Source: an uncultured Eubacteriaceae bacterium (GTDB taxonomy: Bacteria; Bacillota; Clostridia; Lachnospirales; Lachnospiraceae). From it: 13,064 nucleotides of DNA. This document shows positions 7,358 through 13,064 of this stretch, piece by piece; the stretch's first letter is position 1, and each line of letters starts with the position of its first letter. The DNA lies in the NCBI GenBank assembly GCA_945938055.1, contig CAMEUH010000046.1:1-13064 (forward strand), in the 5' to 3' direction. The translations under genes and the position numbers were made by a program. Under the pieces are notes generated by a model. It did not search any database and was not told where the DNA came from. It saw nothing but the letters and a program-made list of their open reading frames with translations.

Positions 7358-8101
7358 TTATAACAGACCAATGTACCAGCTAATCAGCTGATTACCAAAA
7401 AGCATGGCAATAACTATACCTGCTGATAGATACGGACCAAACGCAAGCATCCGGTCTTTTTTACAGGTTGTCATAAGAACTATGTGTATAATTGAACCCA
7501 ATATACTTCCTAGTGCCAATGCCAAAATAATATTCTTCCACCCAATAAATAATCCGGCAGCCGCCATAAGTTTCACGTCGCCGCCGCCAATTCCCCTGCC
7601 ATGGGTTACAATAAACAGAAGGAGCAAAAATCCACTAACAACGCAAAATCCTATTAGGTATTCTAATAGGTTGGAAAAATCAAGTATCATTCTTATCACA
7701 CCAAGAATTCCTAACATCACATTAAGAACTGGTGGTATTTCGTACGTTCTCCAGTCAATGACCGTAATCACAAGGAGAATGGAAAAAGCCAAGCAGTACA
7801 AGGCGCTCAGCACATTAAAACCATTTACATAAAATACAAGTATGTACCCCGCACCGTTAACCAAATCAATTAACGGATACTGTATTGAAATCTTAGCCTC
7901 ACAGTGCCTGCACCTGCCCTTTAAAAATAAGTAGCTCACAAGTGGCACGCAGTCATGCCACTTGATATCTGAGCCACAGTTTGTGCAGTGAAACCGTTTG
8001 AATAATTTATTGTCTTTTTCCGGCAGTCTGTCAATCAGGAGATTCACAAATTCACCCAGAATCAGACCACACATAGCGATTATTATGTATGTATAAATCA
8101 T
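7358..8101 (-). CDS. pilD: Prepilin peptidase / N-methyltransferase
   Basis: This is a 247-aa polytopic A24-family aspartyl protease that removes prepilin leaders and methylates the new N-terminus. Two CxxC pairs, C39/C42 and C64/C67, form the zinc-binding domain of bifunctional PilD proteins; the spacing PLVSYLFLKGRCRHC is typical. The catalytic aspartates are D116 in VIDWRTYEIP and D175 in GIGGGDVKLM, and the late FGPYLSAG motif (221-228) is present. There are about seven or eight hydrophobic segments. The length is normal for the full-length, methylating form. The ATG at 8099-8101 has an AGGTG SD 6 nt upstream and lies 23 bp after pilA. It presumably processes the five prepilin-like products encoded in this window. 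Nothing looks degraded, and the call is secure. Confidence 0.96.
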   Translation of the reverse strand: MIYTYIIIAMCGLILGEFVNLLIDRLPEKDNKLFKRFHCTNCGSDIKWHDCVPLVSYLFLKGRCRHCEAKISIQYPLIDLVNGAGYILVFYVNGFNVLSALYCLAFSILLVITVIDWRTYEIPPVLNVMLGILGVIRMILDFSNLLEYLIGFCVVSGFLLLLFIVTHGRGIGGGDVKLMAAAGLFIGWKNIILALALGSILGSIIHIVLMTTCKKDRMLAFGPYLSAGIVIAMLFGNQLISWYIGLL

Positions 8102-8124
8102 TGTTTCACCTAATTGTTTTAAAA

Positions 8125-8625
8125 TTACTTTGTAATAGAATATTCTTCAGTACCAGAACCTGATGCAGCCGGAACAGCTGAACCTGTTGCAGTTACAGTT
8201 ACCTTACCGGTAGAACCATTCATTTCAATCGTAAGTCCAGAAACGCCTGAGAATTCATTTGATTCAACCTTGATTGTTTCAAAGCCAACCGTTGCCTTAC
8301 ACAAATCCTGGAATGTAGAGCCTGTAGCCGTATAAGGAACTGCACTACCTGAATAAGTAATACCAATACCTACATCTGTAGAAATATCTGTAACAGTACC
8401 TGTAGATACAGCCGGCTTACTAGTTGCATCCGGATCAGCCCATGCAATAGCAACTGCTGTAGCAACAGCATCAACAGCCTGCTTATCCTTAGACAGCTTA
8501 GCCTTGTTAATCTGACCTAATACAGATGGTGCAAGTACACCTACCAGGATTGCCATAATGGCAATTACAACAATCAGTTCTACTAAAGAGAAACCTTTGT
8601 TGTTTAACTTCATTTCGTTCTTCAT
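8125..8625 (-). CDS. pilA: Major type IV pilin
   Basis: This is a 166-aa prepilin. The signal is MKNEMKLNNKG followed by FSLVELIVVIAIMAILVGVL; cleavage after Gly11 leaves a mature pilin of about 155 aa with Glu5. The start is the ATG at 8623-8625, because a strong GGGAGG SD ends 9 nt upstream. An ATG 33 bp further up is in frame, but using it would place the SD inside the coding region. After the long N-terminal helix the globular part is rich in Ala, Ser, Thr and Gly and has a single cysteine, so no disulfide loop, as in many Gram-positive pilins. GSAVP and TATGS each occur twice in the C-terminal half. I call it the major pilin because it has the shortest plain pilin fold, sits between pilC and pilD, and has one of the best SDs. 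Its level may be tuned by the hairpin just upstream. Confidence 0.92.
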   Translation of the reverse strand: MKNEMKLNNKGFSLVELIVVIAIMAILVGVLAPSVLGQINKAKLSKDKQAVDAVATAVAIAWADPDATSKPAVSTGTVTDISTDVGIGITYSGSAVPYTATGSTFQDLCKATVGFETIKVESNEFSGVSGLTIEMNGSTGKVTVTATGSAVPAASGSGTEEYSITK

Positions 8626-8668
8626 AATGAACTTCCTCCCTTTAAATAAAGTTTGCATAATTTTATTT

Positions 8669-8704
8669 AATTAATCAGCCACGGGTACTGCAGCTGCATT
8701 AATT
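8669..8704 (-). promoter_or_regulatory. Hairpin between pilC and pilA
   Basis: On the coding strand AATTAATGCAGC pairs with GCTGATTAATT: 7 bp, a bulged G, then 4 bp closing a 13-nt loop. It starts 5 bp after the pilC stop. It is followed by AAATAAAATT rather than a T-tract, so it is not a standard intrinsic terminator. Likely roles are protecting or processing the mRNA so that pilA is made in excess of pilC. This is inference. Confidence 0.5.
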
Positions 8705-8709
8705 CGTTT

Positions 8710-9927
8710 TTAGCCAATAGAATCGTACATTGTAACCATTGGAGTATAGATTGCAAGAACTACTACCAATACAATCACAGCCATAAACACCGTAATTGCC
8801 GGTTCCAGTACCGCCGTCAACTGCTGTGTTGCATTTTCAACTTCTTCATCATAATAATTTGAGCAGCTTTCAAGCATTTGTTCCAGATTACCCGTTTCTT
8901 CACCAATGCCAACCATATGACAAATCATTGGTGGAAACAGTTCTGTTCTTTTCAGTTCGCTTGCAAGCGACGAACCAAGAGAAACATTATCCCTGACATC
9001 CAGTAACGCTTCTTTATAAAGAATATTATCCATCGTCTTGGAGCATATTTCCAGTGCATCCATCATCGACATACCAGCCATCAAAAGTGTCTGAAGTGTC
9101 TGTGCAAATCGGGCACATGCCGTTTTCATGACAAGATTATTAACAACAGGTATTTTAATCTGTGCTTTCGAAATAATAACTTTCCCCTGACTGCTTCTTG
9201 AAAAAACTGTCCACGCCACAAAAATAGCTATTACAGCCAAGATAAGTACATACCACTTTTGAATGACGAAATCACTTGCGCCAATCAATATTCTTGTCAT
9301 AATCGGTAATTCCGTATCCAATGTTTCAAACATATCAACAAATGTCGGCATTACAAAAGCCAGAATTGCAACAACAACTATAATCAAAACAACAATCAGG
9401 ATAATTGGGTATGTCATTGCTTTTTTAACTAAACTTTTAAGACGATTATCCTTTTCAAATTGAACCGCCATACGTGATATTGCCACTTCCAAGCTACCAG
9501 ATGACTCACCAGCCTCTACCATGCTGATGAACAATCCAGGGAAAATATCCGGATTTTTTGAGAAAGCTGCTGCTAACGTATCACCCGTTTCTACACTATC
9601 ACGTGTTTCCTGCAATGCTTTTGCCAATCGTTTATTCTCTGTCTGTTCTGCAAGCATTTCAAGTGCCTGTACAATACTTACGCCCGCTTCAATAATACTT
9701 ACGAACTGGCGGCAGAACACACACAAATCTCGAGAAGTAACCTTCTTCTGTCCTATCTTAAAAGGTAATTCAATTTCCTTATCAAGAGCGCCCGCCTCAC
9801 TAATATCGAGCAGCATGCCGCCTTGGGCCTTAACCATCGACTTAGCTTCTTCCAAGTCAACTGCATTAACACTACTTTTTAGCTCCTTACCATCCGGCAT
9901 CAGCGCCTTATAATTAAATGTTGCCAT
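8710..9927 (-). CDS. pilC: Type IV pilus inner-membrane platform protein
   Basis: This 405-aa protein is of normal GspF/PilC length. A short N-terminal domain (1-60) is followed by two T2SF repeats at about 68-195 and 270-397. Each carries the family's GE motif, VEAGESSGSLE at 137-147 and VGIGEETGNLE at 339-349. Membrane helices fall at about 174-194, 225-243 and 376-396. PilC sits in the cytoplasmic membrane and transmits movement of the PilB/PilT ATPases to pilin insertion or removal. It is the first pilus gene after the promoter at 10011-10039. The ATG at 9925-9927 has an AGGAG SD. It is unusual for pilC to open the operon, since clostridial clusters commonly place pilB and/or pilT just before it; neither ATPase is seen here. 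The protein itself shows no defects. Confidence 0.96.
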   Translation of the reverse strand: MATFNYKALMPDGKELKSSVNAVDLEEAKSMVKAQGGMLLDISEAGALDKEIELPFKIGQKKVTSRDLCVFCRQFVSIIEAGVSIVQALEMLAEQTENKRLAKALQETRDSVETGDTLAAAFSKNPDIFPGLFISMVEAGESSGSLEVAISRMAVQFEKDNRLKSLVKKAMTYPIILIVVLIIVVVAILAFVMPTFVDMFETLDTELPIMTRILIGASDFVIQKWYVLILAVIAIFVAWTVFSRSSQGKVIISKAQIKIPVVNNLVMKTACARFAQTLQTLLMAGMSMMDALEICSKTMDNILYKEALLDVRDNVSLGSSLASELKRTELFPPMICHMVGIGEETGNLEQMLESCSNYYDEEVENATQQLTAVLEPAITVFMAVIVLVVVLAIYTPMVTMYDSIG

Positions 9928-10284
9928 CCACTTCTCCTATCTGCAAAAGGCCTTGTATTTCTCATCGGGAAAATAATACCTTATCTGCATAATATTACTA
10001 ACATGTACTTAGTATAACACAAAACATTTTTTTTGTAAATTTTTTATTAATAGAATCTCAATTTTTTTTCTATTTTTGCAATAATATACAAACTCCGCCT
10101 TATTTTTTGTGCAATCTGCATCATTTAAGCAAAAAATATTTTCCTTTTTTATCTCATTTTACAATGAAACATTCTTATCTTGTATATTTTTAAAAACAAT
10201 TTCCATCTTTTTTTACCAAGACATTACATTTTATGATTTCTTCCTCAGTCCTTTTTGTTATTTGTTAATATTTTATTCACATTT
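9928..10284. other. AT-rich intergenic region before the pilus operon
   Basis: There is no convincing gene in this stretch of 357 bp. It is very AT-rich with many A and T runs, clearly poorer in GC than the flanking genes. It holds the pilC promoter and a leader of about 77 nt. I found no strong terminator for the upstream membrane-protein gene: the only tidy stem (around 10152-10169, TTTCATT/AATGAGA with a GTAA loop) has no U-tract after it. I did not recognise a cyclic-di-GMP riboswitch or another known leader RNA. Confidence 0.7.
10011..10039 (-). promoter_or_regulatory. Sigma-A type promoter of the pilus operon
   Basis: On the coding strand TTTACA (plus 10034-10039) is followed by exactly 17 bp and TATACT (plus 10011-10016). 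Each box matches 5 of 6 consensus bases. The expected start near 10004 gives a leader of about 77 nt ending in the AGGAG of pilC. The AT-rich DNA upstream could serve as an UP element. Confidence 0.72.
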
Positions 10285-12156
10285 CTAATCAAGACGAAAC
10301 ACAAAGAAATATCGATAATATACTACACTTCCTCCCAGATATGTTAGTTTCTTGCAGAGTCCTGTCTGTTCAAAGAAATTATTATATTTCTCAATATATT
10401 CTTCTATTTTTTCTCCCTCAATTTTTTTCGCATCCTTTATTTGCTGACGAAATTCATCATCATATAAAACTGTTCCATCCTCTTGCATTGTCACAACTTC
10501 CTTCCATCCAGGCATTTTGACTAAAAAATAGGTTGGAACGTCCGACTGTGTTTTTAATTTTCCCAGATTTTCTGCCTGTTGATATATTTCGTTTGAATCT
10601 GCCACATAGATTTGTTCTACACCACGCAGATAATAACTAAAACAATTGTAAAGCCAGGCTTCCTCTAAAGCAATAATATAATTAGCCTTTCTTGGGAGTT
10701 CATCTACCCGAAGATCCAGTAAACCATTAAATTCAAAATAGAAATTCTCTGTGGCATTGAATGCAATATTCACTAATAGCATCACACTTCCCAGCAAAAC
10801 AAATGCTGATTTCCATCTTCTAATCCGGTTCAAATTCCATTCTTTCTTTTTTATACACAGCCGCACCACCCCCACAATCAAACCTGCAGCAAGTGAAATC
10901 AATTCCGCAACCAAAACCATGATGACCGGATAAACCGCAAACATATACCTCGTTGCAGTGTTTGACATCAAAAACACTCCCGTTGTCTTTCCGATTACCA
11001 CAATCAATCCGCACACCATCGAAAGCATCACAAATTGAAACAGCCATTTTGTCCCTTTAATCTTTTTCCATATTGCCTGTAATATTCTACGTACTCCTTC
11101 TTTGAACCATTTTTCTTTTCTAAGAAGGAAGAAAGTCGGAATACCTATCACCAGAAGAACCAGCAAAATTTCCATCAGATAAATTCCAACATAAGAAGGC
11201 AACGGAGAAACCGGCAATCCCAACAGTTCATTACAAACATACGAAATAAGATATCTGCATTCAAACCAGAATCCGCCATACCCACTCATCAAAGTCTGTT
11301 CTCCCTTGAAACGAGTAAGCTGTATCCATGCATATGGGTATACAACGCAAATCAAACCAACCGCCCCAAGAAGTACTGTTGCATAAGCAAATAATCTTTT
11401 ATATTCCTTTTTGATAAGATAATATATGCAAAAGCATGCTGATATAATTCCTGCACAAACTAAAAAATAGTAATGTGTCAAGCCTCCAAGAAATGTCGTT
11501 AATGCAATGCACGGCAAAACAACACGAAACTTTTCCCTTTTCTTATATAGTTCCGAATGAAGCCATATGGTAAGCAAAACAAAAAACGTTGCCATTGCAT
11601 ACATGCGAATAAAAATAAACGTATTAATACAACCTTGGCTAAATCCATACAACATGCATACAATATTGGCAAAAGCAAGGCTTCCCGACAAATTCCTCAC
11701 AAATAAAAATAGTAAAATTTGAGAAAGGATAAAAAGCACTAAGTTAAGCGCAAATCCATACCACCACGAAAACTTTCCGGGAAAAAAAGAACAAATTGTA
11801 TGAAGCACCATATAATAAAACGGAGGATGTACATCCCTTGAATTGTTATAATATACTGATCCATAAGCAAATCGTTCATCAGCTTCTACCGATAAATAAT
11901 CATCCAAAACAGTTCCCGGAAACCATTCATCATTATTCTTTTCCAGTCCTGCATTATGCCTGTCCGAATTTAGAAAAGGTGCATAATAACTATTTGCAAG
12001 TCCATATGACCATATTTCATCAGAATGAAAATCTTTCTTTAAATACGCAAAGCAATATATCAGATTAACCAATTGCAGCATAATCATCCCGGTCAATATT
12101 AGATATGCCATTCCTTCTTTTGTATTACTTTTCCACCACTGCTTTATTTTGTTCAT
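10285..12156 (-). CDS. GT39/PMT/ArnT-like multipass membrane glycosyltransferase
   Basis: This 623-aa protein has about 12 predicted membrane segments from residue 15 to about 470 and a soluble C-terminal tail. The first outside loop contains FHSDEIWSYGLANS, with the D46-E47 acidic pair expected near the active site of lipid-phosphosugar-dependent GT-C enzymes. RDVHPPFYYMVLH (107-119) matches the HPP-containing motif common in bacterial GT39-like proteins, and FIRMYAM (182-188) follows a later helix. Such enzymes move a sugar from an undecaprenyl-phosphate carrier to protein, lipid or cell-wall glycan outside the membrane. The ATG at 12154-12156 has a GGGAG SD. The gene sits between the thrC terminator and the pilus promoter, and I see no clear promoter of its own in the short gap. 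A role in pilin glycosylation is possible only by proximity; cell-wall polymer decoration is equally likely. Confidence 0.8.
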   Translation of the reverse strand: MNKIKQWWKSNTKEGMAYLILTGMIMLQLVNLIYCFAYLKKDFHSDEIWSYGLANSYYAPFLNSDRHNAGLEKNNDEWFPGTVLDDYLSVEADERFAYGSVYYNNSRDVHPPFYYMVLHTICSFFPGKFSWWYGFALNLVLFILSQILLFLFVRNLSGSLAFANIVCMLYGFSQGCINTFIFIRMYAMATFFVLLTIWLHSELYKKREKFRVVLPCIALTTFLGGLTHYYFLVCAGIISACFCIYYLIKKEYKRLFAYATVLLGAVGLICVVYPYAWIQLTRFKGEQTLMSGYGGFWFECRYLISYVCNELLGLPVSPLPSYVGIYLMEILLVLLVIGIPTFFLLRKEKWFKEGVRRILQAIWKKIKGTKWLFQFVMLSMVCGLIVVIGKTTGVFLMSNTATRYMFAVYPVIMVLVAELISLAAGLIVGVVRLCIKKKEWNLNRIRRWKSAFVLLGSVMLLVNIAFNATENFYFEFNGLLDLRVDELPRKANYIIALEEAWLYNCFSYYLRGVEQIYVADSNEIYQQAENLGKLKTQSDVPTYFLVKMPGWKEVVTMQEDGTVLYDDEFRQQIKDAKKIEGEKIEEYIEKYNNFFEQTGLCKKLTYLGGSVVYYRYFFVFRLD

Positions 12157-12186
12157 TTTTCTTCTCCCATATCACATACTTTTATC

Positions 12187-12231
12187 AAATAAAAAACAGA
12201 CGAAAGGCTATTGCATATATCCTCTCGCCCG
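12187..12231 (-). terminator. Intrinsic terminator of thrC
   Basis: On the transcript CGGGCGAGAGG (plus 12221-12231) pairs with CCTTTCGTCTG (plus 12197-12207): 11 continuous pairs including three G-U, with a 13-nt loop. It is followed at once by TTTTTTATTT. It begins 18 bp after the thrC stop, and its orientation fits only the minus strand. Confidence 0.85.
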
Positions 12232-12249
12232 CCTGCGAATATTTCAAAA

Positions 12250-13064
12250 TTAAATCCCCAAAAATTTCTTCACTTCATCCGTCATTGCAGACACTTCACA
12301 TATCGTCTTATGACGCACCGGAGCCGTGCGGATTTCTTCGATTGCCTGTGGAACTGCCACACCTGAAATTCTTGAAAGTTCATCCACCAGCTCAAAATCA
12401 CTCATGGAATCATATTTTTCCTTATCAATGGCATCCATGACACTTCTGGTAAACTTATACGGACTTGCTGTTGAAGCAATCACCGTCTTGGTTTCATCCT
12501 TGGTATCTGCCACATATTTCTTATAAACATTTGCTGCCACTGCAGTATGTGTATCAATGATATAGCCTGTTTTTTCATAAAGTTCCCGAATGGTTCCCGC
12601 CGTTTCTTCTTCACTGGTATAATTTCCATAGAAATCAGCAAGTTCTGCCTTCATTTCCGGAGTAATTTCATACTTGCCCATGGTCTTTAATTCATCCATG
12701 AGTTCTTTGTTCTTCACTGCACTGTTTCCTGCAATCTTATAAATCAGTCTCTCTAAGTTGCTGGAAATCAAAATATCCATGGATGGTGACGTTGTCAGAA
12801 CAAATTCACGATTTCTGTCATAAGTTCCTGTGCTGAAGAAATCAAACAGAACCTTATTTTCATTTGAGGCACAGATTAACTTGTTAATCGGCAGTCCCAT
12901 GTTCTTTGCATAAAATGCAGCAAGAATATTACCAAAATTACCGGTTGGAACCACAACATTAATCTTCTCGCCTTCTGCAATCTCTTCATTTTTCAGAAGC
13001 ATTGCATAAGAATAGATGTAATAAACCACCTGTGGAACCAGACGTCCGATATTAATGGAGATTG
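12250..13064 (-). CDS. thrC: Threonine synthase, C-terminal part (5' end beyond window)
   Basis: About 271 C-terminal codons of threonine synthase are present, the PLP enzyme that converts O-phosphohomoserine to threonine. The frame is open to the window edge: SINIGRLVPQVVYYIYSYAM at the start is the conserved family motif just before the glycine-rich PLP-phosphate loop VPTGNFGNILAAFYAKNMG. The later region (ICASNENKVLFDFFSTGTYD, then SPSMDILISSNLERLIY) is diagnostic of the long ThrC subfamily found in Clostridia, Escherichia coli and yeast. The PLP-lysine lies in the missing N-terminal part. The GTG at 13027-13029 is an internal valine, not a start. The gene ends with TAA and the terminator described above, so it is a separate unit from the pilus genes. 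It appears intact as far as it can be seen. Confidence 0.95.
   Translation of the reverse strand, partial: ISINIGRLVPQVVYYIYSYAMLLKNEEIAEGEKINVVVPTGNFGNILAAFYAKNMGLPINKLICASNENKVLFDFFSTGTYDRNREFVLTTSPSMDILISSNLERLIYKIAGNSAVKNKELMDELKTMGKYEITPEMKAELADFYGNYTSEEETAGTIRELYEKTGYIIDTHTAVAANVYKKYVADTKDETKTVIASTASPYKFTRSVMDAIDKEKYDSMSDFELVDELSRISGVAVPQAIEEIRTAPVRHKTICEVSAMTDEVKKFLGI

Noticed and set aside
8626..8658. Longer pilA start giving 11 extra residues
   Set aside because: The strong GGGAGG SD lies inside that extension and is correctly spaced for the ATG at 8623-8625.
9928..10004. Cyclic-di-GMP riboswitch in the pilC leader
   Set aside because: I could not find the conserved cores of class I or II aptamers, and the leader is short.
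10081..10125. Second promoter further upstream of pilC (TTGCAC with TATATT/TATTAT)
   Set aside because: The spacing is about 20 bp or more, and the match is clearly worse than the 10011-10039 promoter.
10152..10169. Terminator for the glycosyltransferase-like gene
   Set aside because: The short AU-rich stem is followed by A-rich and not U-rich sequence, so it does not fit an intrinsic terminator.
1..13064. CRISPR arrays, tRNA/rRNA genes, insertion sequences or phage attachment sites
   Set aside because: No spaced repeat series, no cloverleaf-like segment, no transposase and no terminal inverted repeats were seen in the window.

Overview
The window looks like a chromosomal segment of a low-GC Gram-positive anaerobe of class Clostridia, with Lachnospiraceae as my best guess. 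The reasons are AT-rich DNA, strong Shine-Dalgarno (SD) sequences before nearly every gene, and a monoderm-style type IV pilus set with no outer-membrane secretin (PilQ) or PilP. Every gene I can support is on the minus strand, so the biological order runs from high to low coordinates.

Right edge: the C-terminal part of threonine synthase (thrC, entering from outside the window) ends in a good intrinsic terminator (about 12187-12231). Next comes a 623-residue multipass membrane protein resembling GT39/PMT/ArnT-type glycosyltransferases (10285-12156). A 357-bp, very AT-rich gap (9928-10284) follows and carries a near-consensus sigma-A promoter (TTTACA, 17 bp, TATACT) pointing into the pilus genes.

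The pilus operon then runs to the left edge: pilC (inner-membrane platform), pilA (major pilin), pilD (prepilin peptidase), a pilM-pilN fusion, a pilO-like gene with a long C-terminal extension, a 490-aa prepilin, a PilX/GspK-like gene, a GspH/FimT-like minor prepilin, and a fifth prepilin cut by the window edge. Gaps are mostly 1-50 bp, which fits one transcript. A bulged hairpin between pilC and pilA may help uncouple major-pilin output from the platform gene. No PilB or PilT ATPase is in the window, so they must lie beyond the left edge or elsewhere in the genome.

Inferred co-operation: PilD cleaves and N-methylates the prepilins. PilMN and PilO form the inner-membrane alignment complex around PilC. 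PilA makes the fibre. The four minor prepilins probably make a priming or tip complex of the GspHIJK/FimU-PilVWX kind.

The most notable observation is that the PilX-like gene is one continuous reading frame of 804 codons (3104 down to 690) interrupted by a single in-frame TAG at 2565-2567. The 41 codons after the TAG contain no possible start codon yet read as sensible protein. The case is therefore either a one-base nonsense mutation (or sequence error) in a tip-pilin gene, or genuine amber read-through.
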